From Aurelia coerulea (lineage: Eukaryota > Cnidaria > Scyphozoa > Semaeostomeae > Ulmaridae): 64,000 nt of DNA. Location of the stretch: contig CM076952.1 of the NCBI GenBank assembly GCA_039566865.1, forward strand, positions 11,490,501 to 11,554,500, in the 5' to 3' direction. A model generated the notes under the pieces. The model was not told the DNA's origin, searched no databases, and saw nothing but the letters and a program-made list of their open reading frames with translations. How positions within the stretch are numbered: the stretch's first letter is position 1; each line of letters starts with the position of its first letter. Positions 11,296 through 22,717 of this stretch are shown here, one piece after another. The position numbers and the translations under genes are program-made.

Positions 11296-14200
11296 TGCGA
11301 GCAACATCCAACTGATCAAAATAGTAGGGCCTGTAATAGGGATAGTGATGACCATAGTACCGAACAGATTCTTACTGATCATAATCCCATACATCATCCA
11401 GACTGGGTAGAGAAAATTCAAGATTTTCGGAAAAAACATCCAAAAAGTGTTATCATCAGCTATCTTAACATAAATTCAATCCGAAATAAATTCGAAAACA
11501 TCATGGATATGGTTGGTAACAACATTGATGTGATAATTTTTGCAGAAACGAAGCTTGATGATTCTTTTCCATGAGGCCAGTTTAAAATACCTGGCTTTAA
11601 TCAGCCGTATCGTCTGGATGTAACTGCTCGGTCAGGGGGATTGATGGTATTTATCAATGAGAATATTTCATCCAAGATCCTCAATGGGATCGATATTGCA
11701 TCAGATATGCAAATAATTCCCATTGAGCTAAATTTGCGTACAAAGAAATGGTTGTTATTACCTGTCTACAGGCCCCCCAACCAAAACCCTGCGTATTTTA
11801 GAGAAAACTTACAACGAGTAATTGACTTCTTCTCGTCGACCTATGACAACATATTAACGCTTGGTGATTTTAACATGGATCCAAACGAGGCTGATATACG
11901 CTCTATCATGGAAGATAATGGGATGGTTAACCTTATCCACAGTCCAACTTGCTTTAAATCTGCAAATGGCAGATGCATTGATTTAATAATGACAAATAGC
12001 AAGAATAGTTGCTTCTGCAGCAACACGTTCGAGACTGGTTTCAGTGACTTCCATCATATGGTGTATACCATCCTCAAAACTACTTATGATAGATTACCAC
12101 CAAAAGTTGTTAGCTTTCGTTGTTATCGAAATTTCTCTGAAACTTGCTTCCGAGAAGAACTAGCACGTAAAATGAATGAAAATCCACCAGAAAATTACGC
12201 AGAATTCGAAAATTTGTATGTTACCACCTTAAACAGCTTCGCTCCCAAGAAATCTGTTTCTATACGAGGCAATAATAAGCCTCATATGTCTAAAAAGCTA
12301 CTCAATGCTATGATGAAACGCACTCGATTAAAAAACAGAGCAAATGTTTCTCGGAATGATGAAGACGTACGGAAGTACAAGATTCAGAGAAATCTAGTTG
12401 TCAGCATGAATAGGGAAGCGAAAAGAGACTTCTACAAGAATCTTGACCCAACGAAAGTGGGAAACGAGCGGGCTTTCTGGAAGACGTTCAAACCCCTTTT
12501 GTCTGATAAGGTAAACAAACACAAATACCAACATAACACTTGTTGAAAATGGACGCACAATCTCAAAAAGTGGCGAAATAGCTGAATGTTTCAATTCCTA
12601 TTTTGTGACTATAACAGAAACATTAAACATTGAGCAAGCTCCCACAAGTGATATCATTGAGTCAATGATATCCGGCTTTTGAGGCCATACAGAAATTTAG
12701 ATCGCACCTAAGTGTGAACAAAATCCGACAAATGGCTGGGGAGAACGTTGTCTTTCAGTTTCGCCTTTTCGAGCCTGCAGAGGTCTGGGATGAATTAAAT
12801 CGCTTAGACACAACAAAGAAGACAAGTGGGGAATTGCCTGGACATATTCTTAAATTGACCTCTGATCTTTCTTTCAGTGAGGTAACAAAACTTGCTAATG
12901 AAATGGTGCAACAGTGTATATTTCCTGAAAAACTCAAATTCGCAGATGTTTCACCAGTGTTTAAAAATGGTGATACCACAGTGAAAAAGAATGTTCGTCC
13001 TATTTGTGTCCTTTCGTCACTATCAAAGGTTTTCGAGCGCCTACTATTAAAACAAATTCTACCTTTTATTGAAAAGAGACTCTCGTCAATCCTTTGTGCT
13101 TTTAAAAAAGGACAGATTACTCAGCATGCTCTATTTCGGGTTGTTGAAATAATTCGTCGCTGTATCGATAAGGGGGGTGTCACTGCCATGGTACTTATGG
13201 ACCTCTCAAAGGCATACGACTGTCTGCCTCATGATCTGCTCATCGCTAAACTTGAGGCTTACGGCTTCGGCATGGACAGTCTGAACTCATACACAGTTAC
13301 CTCACTGAGAGAAAGCAGAGGGTCAAAATAGGCAGTAGCTTTAGTAGCTGGAAAACATTATCAAAAGGAGTTCCACAGGGGTCCGTACTTGGCCCCCTCT
13401 TATTTAATATATTTATAAATGACTTCTTTTATGCTATAGAGCACTCTCAGGTTTGCAACTTTGCTGACGATAACACGATCTTTGCATGTGGTGAAACCTT
13501 AGACGAAGTAGCCACATGCATTGAAAATGATATGAGAGAAGCAATGAACTGGTATAAACTCAACGAAATGGTTGCAAATCCGGACAAATTTCAGTTAATT
13601 TTCTTTGGGCTTAAAGAAGACCACGAGTTATGCATTGATATTCATGGCGATATCATAAAGATGTCCGAGACAGTAAAACTCTTAGGTGTCACCATTGACT
13701 CAAAACTAAACGTTAATGGACACATCAAAACTATCTGCCAAAAGACCAAAAATAAGGTAAAAGCTTTTTCAAGGGTTGCAAGAAACCTTTTTCAAACTAC
13801 TAAAATACTAACAAATTTTAACTATTGCCCACTCATCTGGATGTTCTGTGGAAAAACAGCCAACGATGAAGTCAATCGGGTTCATAAGCGTGCCCTGAGA
13901 GTGCTGCTAAATGATTTTGACTCCAGTTTTGAAGAACTCTTACACAAGAACGGGGAAATCACAATACATGTAAAAAATTTGCAAAAACTTATGCTAGAGG
14001 TATACAAATGTATTACTTCTGGAAACCCCTCCTTTCTGTGGGAGTTCTTCAATAGAAAAATGCTTCCATATAACTTAAGAATATACGATCTCCTCCAACT
14101 TCCTAAAACCAGGACCAATAAATATGGAAACGAGTCTCTTTCTTATAGGGGTAGCATGGTTTGGAATCGGCTTCCAGACCAATATAAAGCTGCGAAAAGC

Positions 14201-14314
14201 GATAATGAATTCAAAATTAAAATCAGAAGTTGGAAGGGATCCGGATGTTCAGACATTGTAAATAGGGTAGAGTTGGCCTTTATTAGCATCAGCTATCTCT
14301 CTAGCCAACTGTAA
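11296..14314 (+). pseudogene. LINE family-3 ORF2: APE endonuclease + reverse transcriptase
   Basis: The APE-type endonuclease starts at about 11446 (SYLNINSIRNKF). Its VYRPPNQNP, GDFN and SDFHH segments carry the substrate-binding and catalytic Asp/His residues. The frame is broken by TGA at 11572-11574, ends at 12546, and resumes in other frames at 12714 and 13330. The RT domain shows VRPICVLSSLSKVFERL, LMDLSKAYDCLPHDLL, GVPQGSVLGPLLFNIFIND and the catalytic FADD at about 13460. The last frame (13532-14314) holds the C-terminal region with HKRALRVLLND and the MVWNRLP segment. At least three inactivating lesions are visible. It would nick target DNA and copy element RNA, but this copy cannot. 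Confidence 0.85.
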
Positions 14315-14321
14315 ATAAATT

Positions 14322-14323
<2 letters not shown>

Positions 14324-14380
<57 letters not shown>
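14324..14380 (+). repeat. (ATT)n 3' tail of the family-3 LINE
   Basis: An uninterrupted ATT trinucleotide tract directly after the ORF2 stop. It abuts gypsy protease sequence at 14382 and marks the 3' end of the inserted LINE. Confidence 0.85.
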
Positions 14381-14381
14381 T

Positions 14382-15639
14382 TTGAGAGACACAGGCTGCA
14401 GTGGCGTCGTTATTAAGAGAGACTTGGTCACAGAAGAAGAACTAACAGGCAGATTTGATTACATGCTTTTGATTGAAAAAACAATTAGAAAAGTACCTAT
14501 TGCAAGCGTTTTTATTGACACACCATATTTTACTGGAGAAGCAGAGGCTCAATGTTTGTCAGATGTATGACGTGATTGTTGGGAATATACCAAATGCTAG
14601 GAGCCCTGAAGATCCAGACCCATCTTGGGAGACAGCATGTGCCGTTACAAGAGCTCAAGCAAAGAAAGGGCAAGGTATACCACCACTTAAGGTACCTGAT
14701 GTGACAAAATGTGCAACGGTTACCAGAGAACAGCTAATCAAATTTCAACATGATGACGATTCATTAGAGAAGCTTCGAAAATTCACAGAGCCAAAGATAA
14801 AAGAGGATCAATCTGTGCACTTTGAAGAGAAAGGAGGAATTTTGTATCGTGTTTTTAGCCACCCAAGGGTAAATGGAGGCAATGAAATACGGCAAGTAGT
14901 TGTACCAGGAAATCTGAGAAATCAAGTCATCGAGTTGGCGCACAGTTCGTTAATGGGAGGTCATATGGGAATAAGAAAGACAAGTGACAGAATTTTGAGT
15001 AACTTTTATTGGCCAGGCCTTAATGATGACGTTACACGATTCTGCAGGACATGTGATATATGCCAGAAGACTGAGAGCAAAGGCACGACAGGAAAAGTGC
15101 CACTACAAAAGATGCCCTTGATAGACACGCCATTTAAGAGGGTTGCAGTTGATTTAATTGGGCCTATCTTCTTCCCTTCTTCAGAGAAAGGTTTTCGTTA
15201 TATCTTGTCTATGGTTGATTATGCTACGAGATATCCTGATGCTCTACCATTAAAGAAGATTGATACAGAAACTGTTGCAGAAGCTTTGCTTGACATGTAC
15301 AGCAGGCTAGGTTTTCCAGAAGAAATTTTAAGTGATAATGGTTCACAGTTCATATCAGAATGCATGGAAGAAGTTTCAAGATTACTTAGCATCAGGCAGC
15401 TGACTTCAACACCATACCATCCGATGTGTAATGGTTTAGTAGAGAAGTTTAATGGAACCTTGAAAGCAATGTTGAGGAGATTATGCAGTGAACAGCCAAG
15501 ACAGTGGCCTAGATATATCAATGCAGTATTATTTGCATACAGAGAAGTACCTCAGGAATCTACTGGGTTCTCTCCATTTGATTTGTTATTTGGGAGACCA
15601 ATACAGATACTGAAAGAGTGGTGGACCAAAGAAGTATGT
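14382..15639 (+). pseudogene. pol: Gypsy protease end and integrase, 3' part of the element
   Basis: The continuation of the gypsy element after the LINE insertion. The protease catalytic D-T-G lies at 14388-14396, followed by SGVVIKRDLV. Integrase begins with an HHCC zinc domain (HSSLMGGHMG ... CRTCDICQ). The D,D,E core follows: VAVDLIGPI, LSDNGSQFI, and the Glu in GLVEKFNGTLK. The RT and RNase H regions expected between protease and integrase are absent: the frame passes from DPDPSWETACAVTRAQAKK straight to the integrase linker. This is either a lineage with a different gene order or an internal deletion. A frameshift lies near 14560. Coding stops where the BEL 3' LTR begins at 15640. Confidence 0.8.
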
Positions 15640-16086
15640 GGTGGCGCCAAGCCTCTTAGAATTGCCAGTAAAAATATGGGACCTTCTTCGAATACGCACA
15701 AATTCAAATCCGCTAGTTTAGCAACGTATGGATAGTACATATGAATATGAATGTGAATGTGGTTTTCGCTAGAAACAAACAAACGAAAAATATAAATAAT
15801 GCTTGCCTACCAACGAATAAAGCGAAAAAGAAACGATAAACTCAAGGAAAACATACTTACAATATTCGTAAACCCGTACTGCAAGCGCCATCTTCGTAAT
15901 TCGTAAACAGCGTTCCAAAAAAACAAGAAATCAAAACAAATCTAAGCGTGCAACGTCTTAGTTCGGTGCGCTAATGCGTCCTTTGTGTCCCGTACTCAAT
16001 AAACAATACGTCCTTTGATTAAATGATAAAGGTGTTCAACTATAAAACAATAACAAATAAACAATGAGCTCTCCTGCGCAGCAACA
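15640..16086 (-). repeat. BEL 3' LTR
   Basis: It begins (minus strand) with TGTTGCTGCGC right after the polypurine tract and ends by 15640. Its last 111 bp (15640-15750) are identical to 22607-22717, as expected of the two LTRs of one insertion. The identical segment includes 10 bp (15640-15649) that at the other end form the start of the putative primer-binding site. Confidence 0.75.
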
Positions 16087-16174
16087 TCTGGCTCCCCAAA
16101 ATGTGATATGTCTTTGATTGTATAGAGCATTTTCTCTTAAATATATATATGGCTCCTCGGCAGGAACTGAACCA

Positions 16175-17055
16175 CTATGCTACTGTTTCTTCAACGTCTT
16201 CAGTGGAACATAGAAGAACAAGCTTGTTGATTGGGCGCTCTAAAACTTGTTCTGAGTGACCAGTTTTGCTTCCAATTTTCACGCGAACGCTACGAACAAG
16301 TCCCTCGCTATCTTCTCGTACATCAACGATCCTCCCTCTTTTCCATTCGTTTCTTGAAACATTCTCTTGAACGATAAGTACGATGTCTCCAACTTTGAAA
16401 TTATCTCTTTGATTGTACCACTTGGTTCTCGTCTGCTGATTCTGCAAATATTCTTTGCGCCATCTTTTCCAAAACTCGTCTGCTAAATGTTGAACTCTGC
16501 GCCAGTACTTCCTTGAATACATGTCAACCCGCGAGAAATTCCCCGGTGGAGGTAGTATAACCTTCGTCTTCATCGTCAATAAATTGTTCGGAGAAAGAGG
16601 CAAACAATCCGGACTGTTCAAGTTGTCAACTGTCAAGGGTCTTGAATTCAGGATACCTGTTGCTTCTGCCATGAAGGTACGTAAAGCTTCATCATTGAGA
16701 GATGTTCCATGAACTTGAAAGAGAGCAGACAAAATTGCCCGTACCGATCGTATTTGTCTCTCCCAGATGCCACCCATATGGCTAGCTGATTGTGGGTTTC
16801 TTTTCCATTTGATGAGAAGATAATCAGCTTCCTCGCTAAGTAGCTCTCGCTTAATCCTGTCATGATCCATCTCCTTAACAGCATCGCGGAGTTCTCTTTC
16901 TGCGCCAACGAAATTGGTTCCCCAGTCAGAACGTAGCTGTCGAATGTTGCCTCTGATGTTGATGAATCTACGTAGGGCCATGATGAAGGAATCTGTTTCA
17001 AGGGTGTGATACCTCGATATGAACTGCACGACTCGTCAAACACGTGAATAGACAA
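16175..17055 (-). pseudogene. pol: BEL integrase core and C-terminal domain
   Basis: The frame from about 17029 down to 16175 carries the second Asp (LRSDWGTNFVG) and the catalytic Glu region (NPQSASHMGGIWERQIRSV) of the DDE integrase. The C-terminal BEL-type domain follows (KYWRRVQHLADEFWKRW, then VGDIVLIVQENVSRNEWKRGRI). It is separated by a frameshift near 17030 from the upstream zinc domain and first Asp. Integrase joins the element cDNA to the chromosome. Confidence 0.8.
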
Positions 17056-17960
17056 CCATACCGTTTTAGTTCTTTCCGCTTCTCCTTTATGTAGAATGGG
17101 CCAAAGTAGTCAACTGCACTGTAGGTGAATGGTGGGGCTTCTTGCATTCGATCGCTCGGCAAATCTGCCATCCTTTGCTCTCCACGATGACCTCTGAGAA
17201 ATCGACATTGAACACAGTCAGATATAGCTTTGTGTACCAGTGTGTTACATTGTAATATCCAGTATCCAGAGTTCCTAATCTCATTCATTGTTATCCCGCG
17301 ACCTTGATGACGTACTCTTCTGTGACAGCTCTCTACTATAAGCCTTGATATCTTTCCTTTGTTTGGAAGAATAATGGGATGCTTGATATTTTCTTCCAAG
17401 TCAGACTTTTTCAAACGTCCACCGACTCGCAAAATTCCAAATTGGTCTACGAATGGATCTAGCTGCACGAGGATATCGTTCTTTCGTAAGAACTTCTTTC
17501 TTTCCTTCTTGCTCGCGCGTGTATCTTTATCAAAATCTGAATCTGTCAAAACTTTTAGCTGTTCTTCAAAGGCTTCGTTCTGTACCCACTTGAAAAGTAA
17601 CTTCTCAGCTTCTTGCAAATCTTCAACTGCAACGTCAACGCGACTGAAACTCTTGTGTTTGATTACCTTCATGATGATAGCTAGCACTCTCTTCATCCGA
17701 TACCAGCTAGATGAATATTTCTCTAGCTGTGATAAATCATGATTTCTCTCTTTGACATCAGTAGCATTGACCTTTACATCTTTCTTTACTTCAGGATCAC
17801 TGTCATCTACTTCTTTCTCGATTGAACTGCTTGGCCAATTATCTTCAGATTGTTTCAAAAAGTTTGGGCCACTAAACCATTCACTGCATTCGATAAATTT
17901 CTTTCCTGTAAGCCCTCGTGACGCATGATCTGCAGGATCTGCAGGATTCCACGTACCTCC
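17030..17960 (-). pseudogene. pol: BEL RNase H end and integrase N-terminal half
   Basis: The open frame runs from about 17960 to 16998. It starts with NPADPADHASRGLTG, the region linking RNase H to integrase, and includes an apparent 9-bp duplication giving PADPAD. A linker domain follows, then the integrase zinc-binding HHCC region (HRRVRHQGRG ... CVQCRFLRG), and the first catalytic Asp in YSAVDYFGPF. The frame upstream (ending in DVDQWR) is offset by one base at about 17960, so the copy is frameshifted here and again at about 17030. Confidence 0.75.
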
Positions 17961-19371
17961 ACTGGTCTACGTCAGTGTAATCATGTATCAACTTGACTCT
18001 ATTAGCGACAAAAACATGGAATCTTCTCTTCTCATTGCTCAAATACTGCAAAACCAATTGCGAATCTGTCCAATAATATTATAGCAAATTGCCAATTTGT
18101 AGCTCTTTAAATAGCAAGTAACCAACTTTGACTGCCACCGTTGCAGCTGTCAGTTCTAGGCGTGGTATCGTGAATGTTTTCAATGGTGCAACTCTTGATT
18201 TTGCCATGACAAGGGTGTTTGAAATTTGGCCATGATCGTCTAGTAATCGTAAATAGCTTGCTTCACCGTATCCAACCTCATTTGCATCTGAAAAATGATG
18301 AATCTGGGCAGACACAATCTTTCCAAAGTGTGATGGCTTGAAACTTCTTTTGATTTCGATTTCATCCAAGACTTGTAAGTCCTTTCTCCATTTTTCCCAA
18401 GCAGATCGTTGCTCCTGGGAGACCCCGTCGTCCCAGCTCTTCTTGTCAGCCACTATTTGTTGTAGAATTCGCTTTCTATGTAATAGAAGTGGACTCACCA
18501 ATCCAAGTGGATCATAAATTGAACTGACAGTTGCTAGAATACCTCTTCGAGTAAGCGGTAGATCTTTGAGTGTAATTCGAAAGTTCAATGTGTCATTCTC
18601 AATATTCCATGACATTCCAAGTGCTCTCTCAACCGGTAGCGAATCTAGTTCCAAGTTGAGATTCTTGATATTCTTTGAACGATCTTTGTCTGGGACAGAT
18701 TCTATTCCAGTTCTGTCATTAGATACAAACTTGGTCAGATTGAAACCTCCTGAAGCACACATCTTCTTGGTTTGGGAAATGAGATCAATTGCAGATTCAG
18801 TACTATCCTTTGACTTCAGGAAATCGTCGACGTAGAAATCTTCTTTTACACTCTTTGATGCTTCACATCCAAATTTTTCCTTGTTGTCTTCAGCTGTCTT
18901 TTGAAGTGCAAAATTAGCGCAAGCCGGAGAACTAATTGCTCCAAATGTATGAACACACATCTCATACTCAACCAGACATTCATCTGTGTTACCATTGGGC
19001 CACCACAAGAAACGTAGAAAGCTTCGTTGACTTTCCGGAACATGAACCTGGTAGAACATAGCCTCGATGTCTGCCATGAAAGCGACTGGTTCCAATCGAA
19101 ATCTTGTTAAAACTCCAACTAAAGAATTTGTCAAGTTTGGACCTTGCAGGAGTTCTTCATTCAGTGATGTTCCTTTGTAGCTGCAACTGCAATCAAACAC
19201 TACGCGAATCTTGCCTGGTTTTTTAGGGTGATATACGCCATGGTGTGGTAGGTACCATGTTTTACCCTCTTCTACTTTCATTCTTGACTCGGATACCTTT
19301 CTAGCATATCCTTTGCTGATAATATCGTTCATGAATGCCACATAATCTAGTTTGTATTGTTCATCTACAAA
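17961..19371 (-). pseudogene. pol: BEL reverse transcriptase and RNase H
   Basis: The RT domain carries FMADIEAMFYQVHVP with its catalytic Asp, FGAISSPACANFAL, and the YVDD active site (FYVDDFLKS). It is followed by the BEL-specific region (SIYDPLGLVSPLLL) and RNase H (HHFSDANEVGYGEASY, FTIPRLELTAA, then TDSQLVLQYL). A single TAA near 18079 interrupts RNase H. Upstream, only the TAA at 19374-19372 separates this frame from gag-protease: the frames are identical and ten open codons lie between. Apart from that stop, gag-protease-RT is one continuous polyprotein frame, as is usual for BEL/Pao. Confidence 0.85.
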
Positions 19372-21384
19372 TTATTTCTTTATCCAAAGAGCTCTCTGCT
19401 CAGCTTGCTTACGATTGTTAGGCATTTTCACATTGTCTTCACGGAAAGGTAAAGGTAACTGATAATGACCATCAACCAAGGTAATCTCCTTTTCAATCTT
19501 TGCCAAGAATTTTTCATCTTCTCTCGAATTCGATTTTTCATCATGCTGCATGGAACTTCTCGTCGACACTTTTTCAGTTGTAGATTGTGGAGGATGCATT
19601 ACACCTTTCTGCAACTGCTTCTTCATTTCTTTAGGAGTTGGCTCGTTAAGTTCCTTTCTATACATATCCATCAAAACTGTTGCTGAATTCACATCTTTCA
19701 CTTCATCTTGGACTGCAAAATAATGTTGTGAATATTGATTCGTAGTTGCATCGGTAACAGCAATTCGATTGCATCTCAAACTATTCACAGCAGACTGTCC
19801 ACTCGATAAGGGACCAACAATGCACCATCCAAACGCAGTCCTTTGCGCAAACGGACCGCCATTCTCTTCTTTGATAACCTCTATTGGTCGCAAAGCAGCT
19901 GGGCAATTAACTCCAATCAAAAGACCAATCGGGACGTCACAGTCAAGATCCGGAATATCATCTGCTATGTCTTGTAAATGCGACCATCTTCTCACTCTTT
20001 CTGGAGTAGGTATCTCATCTTGGTCAACTGGAAGATCACGACGACTGAAAACTTTTGGCAGATCAATTTGGTTGCTCCCATCAATGCTTGATACAATTAG
20101 ATCATTAACGATATCTGCATCTTCTGTGGTCGTTCCTGTGATTGTTTTGATGGTAATCTTTGTGTTGACCTTTGGTGCATCTAAACTTCTTAAGATATCT
20201 TTCTTTATGAATGTTCCTTGACTACAGTTATCCAGCATTCCATAAACTTTGATCACATGATTCGGATTAGACTTGTGCCACAACAACATTGGCAGAACGC
20301 TCAGGGAAAGAACTTCAATGGAATCTTCACTGTTTTCGTCACATTTCGTACAGCCATTGCTTATGTGAGGTGCAGCTTCCGTATTAGACTTTGCCTTTCC
20401 TTTGTACTTGTGCGTACCATGCATTCCTGTTGGACGTGCAAATCCGCAATCTTTCTCTCTGCATACCAGCTTTTGTGTACAATTTGTAACACTATGCGCA
20501 GGAGAATAGCAGCCAAAGCACAATTTATGTGAGATTACAAACATCTTTCTTGCAAATGGTGATTTATTCATAAAGGTCTTGCAGTTATCTAGACAATGCT
20601 TCTCTGAACAAAATGGGCATTCTGGATCAGTGGTTTTGGTATTCGTGACTGAATCGTTTGCCTGGCCAGTTGCATTTGATTTTGTCACAAAAGATGTTAT
20701 TCTTGGTCTTCCTGAATCTCGTTGTGGTCTGAAACTATTCGATGGTTTCTTTGGTAGAATCTTTGACATAGCTTCTTTGCTAAAGGTGGGATCACTTGCA
20801 ACTTCACTTTCTTTGCCAATAAATTCCACAAAATCACTAAAGTTTGCTCTTCTTGATTCTCTTGACTTGATGATGTACACCTGCGTAGCCCACTGTCGCT
20901 GCAGTCTCTCTTGTAGCTTTAAACATAATACTTGCAGCAATGAACTTGTGTTTAACTCGTGAACATATTCCTCGTCAGTTAAGCAGCCTTGGCATTTAAC
21001 CAAATAAACATAGAATTCTCGCATTTTCTTGCTATCGCCATCATAAACTTTAGGCCATGAAATCAACTTTTCCATATGTGCATTAGCAACTTGTATAGGA
21101 TTTCCATAATGCTTTTCCAACAATTCTCTTGCTCTTCGGTAACCAGATCCTGGTGTTTGATACAAGCAAGTTTCAATCAAATTCTTTGGCTTTCCACTTG
21201 TGAACTCTATTAATAAAGCAAGCTTCTCTCTTGGGTCTGAAATCCTCGAATCAACAGCCATATCAAATAAAGTCGTGAAAATCTTGTACTTCAAAGTGTC
21301 TCCAGTAAATATTTCAGGAGTAACGTTAGGTAAACCTTGTCGACGAAGATATTCTCCTTTTTTTTCTAGCAAATGATATAGCAT
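19372..21384 (-). pseudogene. gag: BEL Gag core, zinc fingers and aspartic protease
   Basis: A frame of 670 codons. The Gag core (FTGDTLKYKIFTTLFDMAV ... SGYRRARELLEKHYG) is the BEL/Pao DUF1759 type. Cys/His fingers follow (CPFCSEKHCLDNC and CFGCYSPAHSVTNC). The protease (DUF1758 type) has its active-site loop at MLDNCSQGTFI, and downstream the DVPIGLLIGVN segment. The order Gag, fingers, protease is canonical. The frame ends in the TAA at 19374-19372, just before RT. Upstream it is offset from the N-terminal Gag frames by frameshifts at about 21450 and 21900. Confidence 0.85.
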
Positions 21385-21440
21385 CTGGTTCCCATGATTA
21401 CTCGAAGGGGCAGGAAGTGATGTAGGGGCAGGACCAGGGA

Positions 21441-22480
21441 TTAGGCCAGGAGGGGGATTGGGTCAGGAACAGAAGTGGTTGCAACACCAGGAACAACAGC
21501 AGGATAGAAAGGCGTAGCTTGTGGCTGCAAGTTGCTTTTCCCAAGGTTATGGCGTGCTTGTGTACTAAAGATTGGTGCCATATGAGAACGTTGATCATTT
21601 ACAGTCAAAAAACTTTGCTTCTCTGACTTTGCATAGGCATCAGGCAGATGAGACACAGTCGGCTTTCTCTCGTGGCTGTGTGTCATAGCATCGTGGCTGA
21701 TTTTTGGAATAAGAATATCCTTGTCATTCAAAGAATTCAACTCGTAGTCATCATTTAAATATTCTCGATGAATCTTTTCCGTTGCCTTAGCAATCGCTAT
21801 TTCTTTTTCCAATCGTGTACGATCTAACTCCAGCTCTACTTGCCTTTCTTTCTCAAAGTATTGCGCTCTTGTTTGTAATTCTACTAATTTTGCTCGATTT
21901 CTGATGACGTCATCCATTGTTCTGCTTGAACTATGAGAAGACTTGGACGATTTAGACCTAGGTTAGACCTAGGACGATTTAGGCTAGTACATTTAGAGCC
22001 CTCTGATATTATGGAGCTAGGCTTCCTTCTAGAAAATGAAGCAGCTTGCTGATTAATCTTCCAAGACTGAGCTTCTTGTTGTACGGCTTTGACTTTATTA
22101 AATGTCTGAAGAAACAAGGGGTCACTCATTTGTTCTTCCTCCGAGTCAAACTGACGTGTGTAATCCTGATAAGATCGCGTAACCTTTGCAAGTAATTCGT
22201 CAATCAAGTCTGTGGCATCTCCCGTTTTAAAAATATCATAAATTCTTTCGATATGCCCTTCAATCATTTCCCTGTACCGATCTTGATTTTTCCGTCGTAG
22301 ATCCTTCATCTCCATCCGGGATGAAAGACCCTTTTCCGTTAACCCTCGAGCTCTCTGTGGGCGCGACTCTGCAAGTAAACCTGCCACATCATTAGATTCA
22401 TTTTCGAGTAAGTTTTCTGTTCTGCAATCTTCGGCCTGCGAGGTTATGCCCTCACATTTATCCTTTTCACTACGTGACAT
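21441..22480 (-). pseudogene. gag: BEL Gag N-terminal coiled-coil region, frameshifted
   Basis: Two overlapping frames (22480-21884 and 21917-21441) that together form the Gag N-terminus. The first starts MSRSEKDK and is rich in Glu, Arg and Ser. The second contains a long charged coiled coil (RAQYFEKERQVELELDRTRLEKE) and a Pro-rich end. A 1-nt shift separates them, and a second shift near 21450 leads into the Gag core. The start at 22480 fits a leader of about 110 bp after the primer-binding site. Confidence 0.7.
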
Positions 22481-22592
22481 TTTAGGCCATCCAAATTTGA
22501 ATAAACTCTGTAATAACGTTTATTTTCGTGCAAACTGCGAAAGCCATTTTGGATAAACTAATATTTCCGTTGTAATTCTCCCAACCAGAATA

Positions 22593-22616
22593 TTCGAAAA
22601 CGATGAGGTGGCGCCA
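22593..22616 (-). promoter_or_regulatory. Candidate BEL primer-binding site
   Basis: On the minus strand it reads TGGCGCCACCTCATCG and continues TTTTCGAA. Its complement looks like the 3' end of a tRNA: TTCGAAA T-loop, a stem, an acceptor strand and CCA. It lies at the inner border of the 5' LTR remnant. The responsible tRNA cannot be named without a search. Confidence 0.5.
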
Positions 22617-22717
22617 AGCCTCTTAGAATTGCCAGTAAAAATATGGGACCTTCTTCGAATACGCACAAATTCAAATCCGCTAGTTTAGCAACGTATGGAT
22701 AGTACATATGAATATGA
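22607..22717 (-). repeat. BEL 5' LTR remnant (111 bp)
   Basis: Identical over 111 bp to 15640-15750, the inner end of the 3' LTR. The remaining roughly 330 bp of 5' LTR are missing, and a LINE fragment starts at 22718. Confidence 0.8.

Larger units (their letters stand above)
5961..14380 (+). mobile_element. LINE, family 3 (ORF1 with SGNH esterase + EN-RT ORF2)
   Basis: A nearly full-length non-LTR retrotransposon inserted in the gypsy protease. It has a 5' leader of about 100 bp, an ORF1 in three separated blocks (6069-6422, 7455-7995, 10521-11295), ORF2 (11296-14314), and a 3' tail of (ATT)n at 14324-14380. The first ORF1 break is a family-2 LINE fragment with a 9-bp TSD. The second is a hAT-like element with an 8-bp TSD. 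Stops and frameshifts show that it is dead. The left boundary is placed where gypsy protease coding ends and is accurate to roughly 10 bp. Confidence 0.75.
15640..22717 (-). mobile_element. BEL/Pao LTR retrotransposon, minus strand
   Basis: A nearly complete element of about 7.1 kb. Reading on the minus strand it has a 5' LTR remnant (22717-22607), primer-binding site, gag, protease, RT, RNase H, integrase, polypurine tract (TTTTGGGGAGCCAGA at 16102-16088) and 3' LTR (16086-15640). It sits inside the gypsy integrase region on its left. On its right the 5' LTR is truncated and abuts a LINE fragment, and no gypsy sequence resumes there. Five or more frameshifts or stops make it inactive. Confidence 0.85.
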
